Notes: generated by a model not told the origin, from the sequence alone. A stretch of DNA of 55,952 bases from Candidatus Omnitrophota bacterium (GCA_023247255.1 JAHFGV010000015.1:1-55952), one strand, 5' to 3'. Positions 32,878-42,419 are shown, numbered from the stretch's first letter. A program made the numbers and translations.

Positions 32878-33574
32878 GTCTGGCTTTGCCTTTCTGATAC
32901 AAGATCTGGAAGTTCGTAATGTGCGTGGAGATGCGACTGGCCGCGTCCTCCACCTGGGCACAGAAATAATTATAGGCAACGACCGTCGGAATCGCAATCG
33001 CCAAGCCAGCGACCGTTGTGATAACCGCCTCCGCTATACCCTTGGAAACCACTTGCGGATTGGGAATATGCCCCTCCAAGGATCCGAACGCAGTAAGGAT
33101 GCCGGTCACGGTTCCGAAGATACCCAACAAAGGGGCCACAGTGATGAGGGTATCCAGGATGACCAGATAACGTTTCATCCGCTTCAGCTCCGCCTGAATG
33201 GCAACCTCCAAGGCACCTTCCAGTGAAAAGTGGTGGTGGATCAGACCGTTGAGGAGAATACGTACCACAGCATCGGAAGAATCCCTCGCCCTTATGGCCG
33301 CTTCCTCAAACAGCCCGCGTTCGCTCAGGTGGAGCAATTGATGAATCCGCTGCGGCTGTTGGCTGCGGCGCTCCTTAATCCAAAATAATAGCCGCTCGAT
33401 CATCACCGTCAGGGCGATGACAGAACACAGAAGCAGCGGCCACATGACCGGGCCGCCTTTTAGAAACCAGTTCCACATTTCACGAGGTCCTCTGCTAACT
33501 GCCGTGTCGCAGGACGAAGGCAGTGGTGCAATGGCGGGGTAGATTTTCGATTGTCGATTTGTTGTGTTTTTCAA
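32852..33574 (-). CDS. exbB: MotA/TolQ/ExbB proton channel
   Basis: TLITVAPLLGIFGTVTGILTAFGSL; GIAEAVITTVAGLAIAIPTVVAYNYF. Confidence 0.92.
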   Translation of the reverse strand: MKNTTNRQSKIYPAIAPLPSSCDTAVSRGPREMWNWFLKGGPVMWPLLLCSVIALTVMIERLLFWIKERRSQQPQRIHQLLHLSERGLFEEAAIRARDSSDAVVRILLNGLIHHHFSLEGALEVAIQAELKRMKRYLVILDTLITVAPLLGIFGTVTGILTAFGSLEGHIPNPQVVSKGIAEAVITTVAGLAIAIPTVVAYNYFCAQVEDAASRISTHITNFQILYQKGKARHAGEPVSV

Positions 33575-33604
33575 TCGACAATCGACGCGTTTTTCCGCAG
33601 CCTG

Positions 33605-35764
33605 CTAGAACTTCACCCCGATGCGTAATCCACCATAGAGCTTACGTTCCGCAGCCGGATCGATCCCTTCGCTACGGATGCGCGCGTAGTAACGTTCGTC
33701 GAAGAGGTTGTTGATGCCGCCGAACAATACCAGATAGTCCTTCCAAAGGTTCAGCTCGGCGGTCAGGTCCCAGACTTTATAGGAGGCTACGGTGCGACTG
33801 TCTGTGTTGGCGTCATCGGCAAAGTGATCATCCACAAACAGGCTGCTCAAATTGAGCTTCACGCGATCCTTGAAAGCGTACCGAATCCCGAATCGCACCA
33901 TATACTGAGGAGCGTATTGGGGAGTCTTGCCATCCTGAGGCCCCTCGGTAAACTTGGCATCCAACAGCGCAAGGTTAAAGAAGGGGCTCACCGAACCGAT
34001 CTGATTCTGATAAGAACTTCCCCGCATGACATCGTAGGTCTTCACAAGATCAGCCTCGGTGGCCAGCTCCAAACCTTGATGCCGGGCGTCCCCCACGTTC
34101 TCGATGGTGTTGCCTGATGTGCCTATCTGATCCGCGAACTGCATGACAAAGTAACTGGCGTCCCAAAAAATCGCATCGGCAGCGCACTGACCCCGCAGGC
34201 CGACATCCACCATCCAACTCTTTGCCTCCTCCAAGTCATTGTTGACAACCTGGCTGGCACCGGTCGGCACAGATTGAGTGAAGATTTTCGGACGCCAGGC
34301 CTGGGACCCGTTTGTGTACAACGTGATGTCCTGAGTCAGATCATAAGTGGCCCCGACGCCAAATAGAGGAACAAAATCAAATTCATCGGCCTCGGATAAC
34401 GAGGTCCCGGCAGCCACTTTATCCACATTCACATCTTCCTTAACCTGCTGCCAGATATGTTCCAGCCTCAACCCCGGAGTGACCGACACCGGTCCGAATC
34501 GAAACAGATGCTCGGCGAACAGCGACAGATATTGTATCTGACGTTCGCTGCTGTTGCGTAAGGCTCCCGAATCCGCATCGGGAGTCGTTCCCCGCTGGTC
34601 TTCTCGGGGAGAGTCGGAGAAATAAGCCAGCAGTCCTGCCGTGAAGGTATGCCCCTTTTGTCCAAAAGCTTCGTAGGAATGACGCCATCTCGGTTCCAAT
34701 CCAAACGTGTAGAAATCCTGTTCCTCGATGGCGTTCGTAGACGCAGCAGCCCCCGTGGGTGCGGTGCCAAAACCTCCTGCGCGCTGCCGTTTGCTATAGC
34801 GACGGTAATGTCCGCCGAACGTTCGAAAATCAAACTGGCTTTGCACTCCAATGGCTCGCTCATAGAGCAGGGTGCCATAATAACGTTCCAGACGGAAGCG
34901 ATCATGGAATCGGGTAGTCTGATCCCTACCTTCAGCATCCGCCACAGCCTTGGTCAGACCCCCAGGCTCCCCATGCTCCTCATGATACTCATCGTAGTCC
35001 AACGTCCAACGGGAATCGGCGGTCTGTCGGAATGTCGTCTTAAGCCCGCCGCCTAAGACTTCGAAGTCGCTGTTGGATTCCCGAAACCCGTTTCCTTCCC
35101 TCTCATGAAAATAGCCGAGATACCCCAGACCCTTGAGTGTTCCTCCAAGGCTGGTGGTGTGCGAAAACAACTCGTCGTCTCCAAAGCTGCTCTCGGTATA
35201 CCCAGAGAAGGGCGTATCCGTCGGCGGCTGCTTGGTAATAAAATTCAACGCCCCGCCCGGTTGCGGGCCGTACAACAGAGAGGCACCCCCATGGATGAAT
35301 TCCAACCGATCAATACTCTCTAGCGGCGGGACGTAGTAGGACTCCGGATATCCGAACATATCCGCTTGAATCGGAACACCGTCTTTCAAGACCTGCGTGA
35401 ACTGGGCACGGTGAGGATCCAATCCCCGGTAACCCAGGCTAAACAGCGGCGTCGTTTCCTCACTCAGCAACAAACCCGGCGTCTTGGCGAGGGCTTGACG
35501 GTAGTTGTTATTGACGATGGTCGGCTGACTCCTTAGAGGAATCACCGTCGTCTTCTTGCCCGCGTAGATGAAGGTACCCTGCACATCCTTAAGAGAAGGT
35601 GCTTGCTTGGGAAGGGCTTCGGCGGTCACTGTAATTTCTTCCAATCGACGTTTTTGCCACCAACGTTTGGACGCTCCTTGAGCATCCGGCTGCGTCCAAG
35701 CGTCAGGAACGACTAACAATAATACCCATACCCCACTGAGCCAAACCAACGCCGGACGAACCAT
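33605..35764 (-). CDS. TonB-dependent receptor
   Basis: Plug domain (ALAKTPGLLLSEETTPLFSLGYRGLDPHRAQFTQVLKDGVPI) and C-terminal beta strand ERKLYGGLRIGVKF. Confidence 0.93.
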   Translation of the reverse strand: MVRPALVWLSGVWVLLLVVPDAWTQPDAQGASKRWWQKRRLEEITVTAEALPKQAPSLKDVQGTFIYAGKKTTVIPLRSQPTIVNNNYRQALAKTPGLLLSEETTPLFSLGYRGLDPHRAQFTQVLKDGVPIQADMFGYPESYYVPPLESIDRLEFIHGGASLLYGPQPGGALNFITKQPPTDTPFSGYTESSFGDDELFSHTTSLGGTLKGLGYLGYFHEREGNGFRESNSDFEVLGGGLKTTFRQTADSRWTLDYDEYHEEHGEPGGLTKAVADAEGRDQTTRFHDRFRLERYYGTLLYERAIGVQSQFDFRTFGGHYRRYSKRQRAGGFGTAPTGAAASTNAIEEQDFYTFGLEPRWRHSYEAFGQKGHTFTAGLLAYFSDSPREDQRGTTPDADSGALRNSSERQIQYLSLFAEHLFRFGPVSVTPGLRLEHIWQQVKEDVNVDKVAAGTSLSEADEFDFVPLFGVGATYDLTQDITLYTNGSQAWRPKIFTQSVPTGASQVVNNDLEEAKSWMVDVGLRGQCAADAIFWDASYFVMQFADQIGTSGNTIENVGDARHQGLELATEADLVKTYDVMRGSSYQNQIGSVSPFFNLALLDAKFTEGPQDGKTPQYAPQYMVRFGIRYAFKDRVKLNLSSLFVDDHFADDANTDSRTVASYKVWDLTAELNLWKDYLVLFGGINNLFDERYYARIRSEGIDPAAERKLYGGLRIGVKF

Positions 35765-35782
35765 TTCCTTCCTCCTCGGATC

Positions 35783-36037
35783 CTATGGAACCATTGGCGG
35801 GTTGAGACCTCCGGTCGTCCGGTTGGCCAACGCGGTTTTTTGTTTACGGCTTCCGAATGATCGGTCAGCCTCGGCTGGCAGCCGAATCTTTTCAACTTTC
35901 TCGATCTGCACGACGCGGGAATCGTGAATCGTAATCTGGATCGCTCCAAACCGAATCGTCCGGATCATCTGGGCGATTTGTGCCAACGTCTCAGCGGGTA
36001 AAGGCAAAGCTAAAGAGGGCTTTGCAACCGGTTTCAT
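35783..36037 (-). CDS. DUF2292 (YezD-like) small protein
   Basis: MIRTIRFGAIQITIHDSRVVQIEKVEKIRL; start overlaps the end of the upstream permease fragment. Confidence 0.75.
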   Translation of the reverse strand: MKPVAKPSLALPLPAETLAQIAQMIRTIRFGAIQITIHDSRVVQIEKVEKIRLPAEADRSFGSRKQKTALANRTTGGLNPPMVP

Positions 36038-36471
36038 TGCAGGCCAAGGGGCGGCACAAGGACGGCACGAAGTCTGAGGCTCAGGTAATCCACAGCCATC
36101 ACCACCAGGAACGTCAGCAAAATGGCCGTCAACAGCTTCTGGTACTGAAGCATCTGCACGTAACCCAGCATGTAGTAACCGATGCCTCCGGCTCCGACAA
36201 ACCCCATAATGGTGGCGGCTCGTCGGATGTTGTATCCGAACATGAAAAGCAACTGGCTGACGACTGTATTCGCGGCCTCGGGCAAAACTGTGTACCGCCA
36301 CAATTGCAAGCGATTGCCTCCAGTCGATTTCACCGCTTCCAAGACTTCGGCGTCCACCGCCTCAAACGCTTCGTAGTAGAGTTTTGCCAGATACCCGAGG
36401 CTGTAGCAGACCACGCCTACCGTCCCAGCTGCCGGTCCCAACCCAAAGGCCACGACGCCAATCAAACCCAA
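36034..36471 (-). pseudogene. PhnE-like phosphonate ABC permease, N-terminally truncated
   Basis: LGYLAKLYYEAFEAVDAEVLEAVKSTGGNRLQLWRYTVLPEAANTVVSQLLFMFGYNIRRAATIMGFVGAGGIGYYM; in-frame stop just upstream. Confidence 0.75.
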
Positions 36472-36866
36472 AACGGCTCACAATCTGCTCTTGCGGTGAA
36501 GTGTAAATGCGTCAGGGCCCGTCGAAGAATCAACTGGCGTTGCTTGGTGAGTGGGATCTCCTGCTCACGCAGGGTGTGGGTGAGCAAAATGAAGCGCCTC
36601 ATATCTATTTGTTACTCAATAACAAGTAGGCTAATTTTGACGTACAAGGCCCATACTGTCAAGTAGAAAAATGGAGCGATCATCGATTACAAGAAAGCGA
36701 GCGAGATATTCGGTGAGCCGTGCTCAGTGCAAGGTGAGCGAGTTGAGCGAGTAAAGTTACACAGCCATAAGGTCGTGGCCTGCTTCCTACTGGCATCCGT
36801 GAGTCGGCTGAGGGAAAGATTGACAACTCAAGCCAACGTCTTCTATAGTGAATGACACTCACACCG

Positions 36867-37017
36867 CTAGCAGGCTGCGGAAAAACCCTTCGTGGTTCTG
36901 TGTTAAGGGTTCAGGGTTTGGGGCAAATACACCACCGCTCGTCGGTGATACGGGTCCTGGCCCCCAACCCAGAACCCCGAACCCTGAACCGACTGGCATT
37001 TTTCAGCATCCTGCTAG
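36867..37017. repeat. Dispersed element with TIR CTAGCAGGCTGCGGAAAAA
   Basis: CTAGCAGGCTGCGGAAAAACCCTTCG ... GGCATTTTTCAGCATCCTGCTAG. Confidence 0.8.
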
Positions 37018-37036
37018 ATACCTTAGGAGGCAGACA

Positions 37037-37456
37037 ATGGTATTGGACGTTAAAAAGATACTCTCACTACTCAACGAAGGCTTAGAGATGGAACACGCAA
37101 GCTATATCCAATACCTGACGCAGGCAGCCATCACCAAGGGCCCTTATGCGGAAGGATTGATCGCGCGGTTTAAGGAAATCGCATCCGATGAAGCCCAACA
37201 CGCGGATATTATCCGTCAACGGATCGTCTCCTTGGGAGGCATTCCCACGACAAAAGTCGGAGAGATTCAAGTCCACCCCAATTCCCTCAAGGCCATCCAG
37301 ATCAATCTTAAATATGAAAAGGAAACGGTAGAGTTCTACCGTAAGCTTTTAAATCAGATCCCCGCCGACAAACCCATCCTCTACGAGGCAATCGAGCATA
37401 TTCTTCAGGACAGCGAAGAGCACGTCGAAGAGCTCGAGCGTCTATCCGCAAGCTAA
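37037..37456 (+). CDS. Ferritin-like/bacterioferritin-like protein
   Basis: LNEGLEMEHASYIQYLTQAAI ... IASDEAQHADIIRQRI ... ILQDSEEHVEEL; AGGAGG RBS at 37025. Confidence 0.88.
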   Translation: MVLDVKKILSLLNEGLEMEHASYIQYLTQAAITKGPYAEGLIARFKEIASDEAQHADIIRQRIVSLGGIPTTKVGEIQVHPNSLKAIQINLKYEKETVEFYRKLLNQIPADKPILYEAIEHILQDSEEHVEELERLSAS

Positions 37457-37714
37457 TCGGTAATACGCGCCGCAATCCTCCGCCCAAAACTAACAGGATG
37501 CTGAAAGACTCGTCTCTCACCCCTGTCTCGTGCCCCTTGCCCCCTATCATGAGTTTTAAGCAAACGGGATGTTTTTCCGCAACCAACCTGCTGAGCGAGG
37601 ACACATGACCTGCTCGGTGCATCGGTCTGCGTTATGATAACCCATCGTCCCAGGCGACCGCTGCCCGTTCGGGCAAATGAAAACCCCAATGGTGCACCGT
37701 TCTGCTGACCGTCC

Positions 37715-38281
37715 TCAAAACCCCACTGTCTGGCCGAGGCGCTGTCCTGCTGTTTCATTCCTTCCAACGTTCTGAGTGCGCCTTGTGCTTCTGCCAGTTC
37801 GTCTCGTATGGGCAGCGGACACGCCTGCAACCTGTTGCACGTTACACGGTCGAAACCTGATTCTCCTCTGCTCCCTGGATGCATAAAATGTCTGCACCGT
37901 CACATCTCGAAGAGTCGTCTGAAGCAGTTGAGCGGCCTTCTTCAACTCCTGGGTGTGTACCCGCGTCTCGCGGGACTGGTTGCCAAATGCCGCCGAGCCG
38001 CCATACGCCAAGCAGTCCTGGTGGTGGAACAGGATCACCCGCCTCACACCCCGCTGTTGATATACCAGCCGTAGATTTCGGAGCACCCAGGCACGTACTG
38101 CGGGATGGCCGTGCAGCAGGGCACGGCTGCCGCCCGCGTCGGTCTTTAGGAAGTACCGCCGTGCACCCAACTGCTGCTTGACGAACTGTTGGGTTGGCTG
38201 AATATACCGAGAGTCCACACAGCACAGCACCCAGGCGGGCGGCATCTTCGGCTCACTTCTCCTCTGTCGTATACGTTTCAT
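37715..38281 (-). CDS. Carbonic-anhydrase-like protein (C-terminus probably chimeric)
   Basis: WVLCCVDSRYIQPTQQF...FLKTDAGGSRALL...VRRVILFHHQDCLAYGG resembles beta-CA metal-site motifs. Confidence 0.6.
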   Translation of the reverse strand: MKRIRQRRSEPKMPPAWVLCCVDSRYIQPTQQFVKQQLGARRYFLKTDAGGSRALLHGHPAVRAWVLRNLRLVYQQRGVRRVILFHHQDCLAYGGSAAFGNQSRETRVHTQELKKAAQLLQTTLRDVTVQTFYASREQRRIRFRPCNVQQVAGVSAAHTRRTGRSTRRTQNVGRNETAGQRLGQTVGF

Positions 38282-38919
38282 CTATTTCCTGAACCCTGAC
38301 ACAGCTCTGAGTGCGCCTTGTGCTTCTGCCAGTTCGCCTCGTATCGCTCAGCCAGCACCCTGTCACGGATCACCAGCAGATTCTCGGCGTTGCGCTCCTC
38401 GGCGGATTTGGTGAAGTTGAATGAGCCTGTGATGACCGTCTCGCCTTCGATCACCATGACCTTGTTGTGCGCAATGGCGTGGGCGGCGTCGATCCGAACG
38501 GGCACTCCTGCCTGATCCAGGAAATCCGTCTGGACGCTCCGTCCCTCGAGTTGGCTCTTGTCGAGGATGACTTCGACGCTGACACCTCGTCTATGGGCGT
38601 CTACCAGCGCCTGGGCGATTGGCACGGAGGTGAAGGAGTATGCCTGGACGTGCACGGTGTTCCTAGCTTGTGCCAGCGTTCGGACGATCCGCTCGGTGCA
38701 GCCGCCCCTGGGTGAGAAACACACGTCCCAGGTAGACTGTTGAAGGGTTGCTGGAAGGACGCCAGTGGCTCTCGGAGCCTGGCAGCCTATAACCAGGCTT
38801 AATATCAGGATAATGCGGGCCGGAACGACTCGAAATCTAGAGGGCTTCACATTCTGGAGGGACATATGCAAATAGGATGAGACGGGGCGCTCGCTCAGCT
38901 CCCACCGAACGATATTCAA
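38278..38919 (-). CDS. Phospholipase D-like nuclease family
   Basis: HVQAYSFTSVPIAQALVDAHRRGVSVEVILDKSQ; AHNKVMVIEGETVITGSFNFTKSAEERNAEN (HxK motif). Confidence 0.9.
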   Translation of the reverse strand: MNIVRWELSERPVSSYLHMSLQNVKPSRFRVVPARIILILSLVIGCQAPRATGVLPATLQQSTWDVCFSPRGGCTERIVRTLAQARNTVHVQAYSFTSVPIAQALVDAHRRGVSVEVILDKSQLEGRSVQTDFLDQAGVPVRIDAAHAIAHNKVMVIEGETVITGSFNFTKSAEERNAENLLVIRDRVLAERYEANWQKHKAHSELCQGSGNR

Positions 38920-39227
38920 ATCTCAGACTGATATCGATTCTTGAACGATCACGCGTACGCAAGTGCTGAAACCCCTGCCGTACAAAAGTGGTCGGGGCGC
39001 TGGGATTTGGCGCCCTCCGTTCGCCTTCGGCTCACTCCGGGTCGGCCACCCGCCTCGCTTAAGGAATCATGAAACTGCCTTGGAATTTTCGATTGTCGAT
39101 TTTGGATTTTCGATTGGAAGACGGCCTTTCAATCGAAAATCGACAATCGTCAATCGACAATTTCCTCGGCTCTCTTGATTGACCGAAGGCTCGGCTCCCT
39201 TCAAATCCCAGCACTGCTGGGAAGAAA

Positions 39228-39268
39228 TGGGCGCTGGGATTTGAACCCAGGACCTCGGCGTCCCGAAC
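39228..39268 (-). other. Partial tRNA-Pro 3' half (att-like scar)
   Basis: Reverse strand GTTCGGGACGCCGAGGTCCTGGGTTCAAATCCCAGCGCCCA: intact T-arm, ends at anticodon loop. Confidence 0.75.
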
Positions 39269-39386
39269 GTACCAGAACTTTTTCGTCCTGTTTCACCTGT
39301 CTTCGTATCTCTTCGTCCCAGATGGGATTAACCCGAACTGTCGTTCATCGAGGTTCACGCATTTTCAGATCGTTTTGGCTGCTTCT

Positions 39387-39404
39387 GTTAGACTATCGTT
39401 AGAC
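39387..39404. other. Paired GTTAGAC-TATC-GTTAGAC (candidate integrase arm-type site)
   Basis: Context GGCTGCTTCTGTTAGACTATCGTTAGAC, repeated at 42298. Confidence 0.6.
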
Positions 39405-39436
39405 CAGCCCCAGAAGGAACTGAACTTGATGACCTC

Positions 39437-40693
39437 TTAGTTTTGTGCCAGAAGGTCGCCTTTTGTTTCTGAACAAGTCATATGTTGTGCCAACAGCCAG
39501 TTAATGAGTGCTATGCGTGCCACCTGTCCCATTTGCCAACCAAGACTCAGTTCTCTAGCGCCCTTCGGTTCAATCATTCCGAAAAACTGAAACCTGTCAT
39601 TGTCAAATAGGAACTCTCCGTGGCTCAAACCAGACCTTATCTTGTAGAGGGCTTCCCGGGCGTTACTCTGCTTAATTTCTGGCACGAAGCTTTCCAAGAA
39701 TTGCTGAAAACGCTTGGTGATCCTGTGACGAAGCTGACCACATTTTTCGCAGACTTCATTCGTTCGACCCAATAGAGATTCGATCGCCTGTACCAGGGCA
39801 ATGTAGGAAGCCGACCGAGAAACGTGTTGAACTTCCCAGGAATGACGAAGCCAGTAACACGCTCTCAGGAATCTATCCTGAGCGTCAAGAGGAAGTGAAA
39901 AGAAACGATCGAATAGATTCTCTAGATTTTCGGGAACTTCCAAAGTCTCGCTACCTGATAATCCTCGTAGCGCATAGTAATTGGTACGGTCTGTCGCGTT
40001 TATTTTTTGAATTTGTTGGATGGGTGAGAACTCTGAAAGCTCGTGTTTGAAATCCTTGAAGGTGTACATATTTTGACAGTAGCCGACTTGCAGGTCGTGA
40101 ACGTTTCCTGGCAATAGAACCCAATGAGATCGAGCATAGCCACTCTTCTCTCTGATCGCTCCCTCGAGAAAGGTGTGTAGTAATAAAGCAAGTCTTCGCT
40201 CAACTGCGCCAGATCTCAGGCCACGAATTGCTGCGTTACTGCTTCCACGAACAGAATATTGGAGGATGAAGGGATGATCTTCGACCATCAAGGAAGCTAA
40301 CGGTGACTGTGGAGCGTGTCCGGGAACTGGAATGATTTGGAAGTGATCCTTGTACCGCCACCACCCCTTCACTGGTAATGCATGGCTGAATAAAATAACC
40401 TGCCAAATGACAGCCTTGGCATCTTCGAGCAACGCTGTATGAATACGTGGCTGTAAGGCATTGAACATCTCACTTGTAAATGCTGGCCCTGCCACAATAT
40501 CCACTAATCTCTCTTCGTCATAGCTCAACTTTAGAGCGTAGTTGGAATCGTTAGGATACGTCAATTCATCGCCCTGGAGAGAGGCGGAACCAAAGTAGTC
40601 CCTCAATAATAGCTCCAGTTCTCCCCTCGCAACACCCTGCGGTTTGAGAGCTCCAAGCAAATCAGTTTCACCAGGAGAATGTTCTACGCACAT
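39437..40693 (-). CDS. HEPN (ApeA-like) domain protein
   Basis: SYIALVQAIESLLGRTNEVCEKCGQLRHRITKRFQQF ... ALYKIRSGLSHGEFLF, typical of ApeA-type HEPN domains. Confidence 0.6.
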   Translation of the reverse strand: MCVEHSPGETDLLGALKPQGVARGELELLLRDYFGSASLQGDELTYPNDSNYALKLSYDEERLVDIVAGPAFTSEMFNALQPRIHTALLEDAKAVIWQVILFSHALPVKGWWRYKDHFQIIPVPGHAPQSPLASLMVEDHPFILQYSVRGSSNAAIRGLRSGAVERRLALLLHTFLEGAIREKSGYARSHWVLLPGNVHDLQVGYCQNMYTFKDFKHELSEFSPIQQIQKINATDRTNYYALRGLSGSETLEVPENLENLFDRFFSLPLDAQDRFLRACYWLRHSWEVQHVSRSASYIALVQAIESLLGRTNEVCEKCGQLRHRITKRFQQFLESFVPEIKQSNAREALYKIRSGLSHGEFLFDNDRFQFFGMIEPKGARELSLGWQMGQVARIALINWLLAQHMTCSETKGDLLAQN

Positions 40694-40705
40694 CTCAGTA
40701 AAGAA

Positions 40706-40779
40706 TCGGGGCGGCAGGATTTGAACCTGCGACCTCTTGGTCCCGAACCAAGCGCTCTACCAAACTGAGCCACGCCCCG
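40706..40779 (-). tRNA. tRNA-Pro(CGG)
   Basis: CGGGGCGTGGCTCAGTTTGGTAGAGCGCTTGGTTCGGGACCAAGAGGTCGCAGGTTCAAATCCTGCCGCCCCGA folds as a cloverleaf; anticodon CGG. Confidence 0.96.
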
Positions 40780-41487
40780 TCAAGCCACATCGACTAAACT
40801 CTGTAACCCTCTTGCCATCTTCGCCAGCCTAGCAAGCCTGGCGACGCCTTGAAGCAGTGAATCATCCGTCAAACTGCACAGCCAAGCAACCGGGCTTTCT
40901 TTCGAGCTTAGTGAACCAACCATCGCATTCTCTGGCATGCGGTTACCGACGTACATGATGAACGATAGACCCAGAACATAAAACTTATGACGGAAAAATC
41001 CAGAATCTCTATTAGTACATGGAAAAGCAACCGTCATATCTGGCTGAGCTTCTTTGGAGATGTGAAGAACCAGAGCGGCCTTCGAGGGAAATTGTGCTTC
41101 CCCAAGCAGATACCATCGAAACTCCTCTTCGTAACGGCCCAATGATATGAGTCTGATGTTTCTCCCGTGATCCTTCCACTGACCAACTGATGCTCGCCAA
41201 AAGACACTCGCACCAAAATACAACCTTTGGTCCGCAACGCCTGGCAAATGACAAAGATCGTAAATCGTAAACTCTTCCTCTTGATGGAAGGGATTTGCCT
41301 GAACCAAGATGTTTCTCAATCCGAATCCGCCGTCTTGGCGAGCACAATTGGCAAGCACATAGTTTTCTCCGTTGTCATTAAATCTCTGCTCGCACGCACG
41401 ACACAGGAGTCCTCTTTTGACTTGATCAGAGGTGGCCCGAGACCTTCCACCAGAAATTACTATAGGGTTTGGATTGCCTGAGTTCAA
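40780..41487 (-). pseudogene. Zinc-ribbon/HNH-like protein, 5' truncated by MITE
   Basis: PIVISGGRSRATSDQVKRGLLCRACEQRFNDNGENYVLANC; ORF starts inside the IS30-derived MITE. Confidence 0.6.
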
Positions 41488-41556
41488 GTTTCTAGCGCAA
41501 CACCTGTATCCTGGTCTGACCCAGGAGAAAGGAGTTGCGCTAGAAACTTGAACTCA
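41479..41556. mobile_element. 78-bp IS30-derived MITE
   Basis: Perfect 23-bp TIR TGAGTTCAAGTTTCTAGCGCAAC/GTTGCGCTAGAAACTTGAACTCA with inner TCCTGG...CCAGGA hairpin; left part matches the IS30 end at 55768. Confidence 0.9.
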
Positions 41557-41626
41557 GGATTCTTGAGATGCATTCTCCACCTCACTCTAGCCTCACGTTA
41601 CGCACTGTCATCCCTCTTCTTGGCTG

Positions 41627-41956
41627 TCATGTAGATTGGTCACCGATCAGCTTCCTAGCTGCGTCTTCGAGTCCTGAGAGTTTGTGCTGAATCACATCCC
41701 ATACCACTTCAACGTTGATGCCGAAATACTCGTGAATCAAGATATCCCGCAGTCCGGAAATCTTCCTCCATTCCATGTCCGGTTGCTGGTTCTTGATCTC
41801 TTCCGGCAACCGTTTGACAGCTTCCCCGATCACTTCGAGGTTTCGGATGACGGCATCCAACGTCCTGGCATCCTTGGATAAGGCAGCCAACGATGTCCCG
41901 CTCGTGAATTCGCGGATCTTGCGAATCGCCTCGAGGATACCTCAAGATAAACCTTA
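41627..41956 (-). pseudogene. HepT-like HEPN toxin with N-terminal frameshift
   Basis: ILEAIRKIREFTSGTSLAALSKDARTLDAVIRNLEVIGEAVKRLPEEI...RDILIHEYFGI (RX4HXY); one base missing in TATCTTGAG(GA)TATCCTC. Confidence 0.75.
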
Positions 41957-42250
41957 GAGTCCCGGGACATACTCGGTTTCCTTCAAGATGCCCTCCCGCA
42001 GCCGTGGCTTGATCGTGTCAGCCATGACGAGGTCCACACGGCACTGAAACAGGTCTTCCAAGAATAACTTGAGATCCATATAGTTATCGAAACTGTTCCG
42101 CTCAAGCTCAACAAGAAAATCCAAATCGCTATCTGGACGACTTTCACCCCGGGCCGCTGAGCCAAACAGCCCTAACCGTCGCACGCCGAGCCGTCGCATA
42201 ACCTGTTGATGTCCTTGCAGTCGTTTCAAAACGTCCTCTCGATTCTGCAT
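41954..42250 (-). CDS. MntA-like nucleotidyltransferase antitoxin
   Basis: RLGLFGSAARGESRPDSDLDFLVEL (GSX10DXD). Confidence 0.92.
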   Translation of the reverse strand: MQNREDVLKRLQGHQQVMRRLGVRRLGLFGSAARGESRPDSDLDFLVELERNSFDNYMDLKLFLEDLFQCRVDLVMADTIKPRLREGILKETEYVPGL

Positions 42251-42297
42251 ATTACCTCTCTAGTTTCATGTCGCTGGCCGTTGGTTTGGCTGCTTCT

Positions 42298-42315
42298 GTT
42301 AGACTATCGTTAGAC
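42298..42315. other. Paired GTTAGAC-TATC-GTTAGAC (candidate integrase arm-type site)
   Basis: Same context as 39387; lies between mntA and the tRNA fragment at 42381. Confidence 0.6.
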
Positions 42316-42380
42316 TGGCGGGTTTTCTGTTATCGTAACTCATTAAAAAATATTGACGCTACTCACTCGTATCCTCTATG

Positions 42381-42419
42381 TCCCGAACCACGCGCTCTAC
42401 CAAGCTGAGCCACGCCCCG
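42381..42419 (-). other. Partial tRNA-Pro 5' half (att-like scar)
   Basis: Reverse strand CGGGGCGTGGCTCAGCTTGGTAGAGCGCGTGGTTCGGGA; similarity stops after the anticodon loop. Confidence 0.9.
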
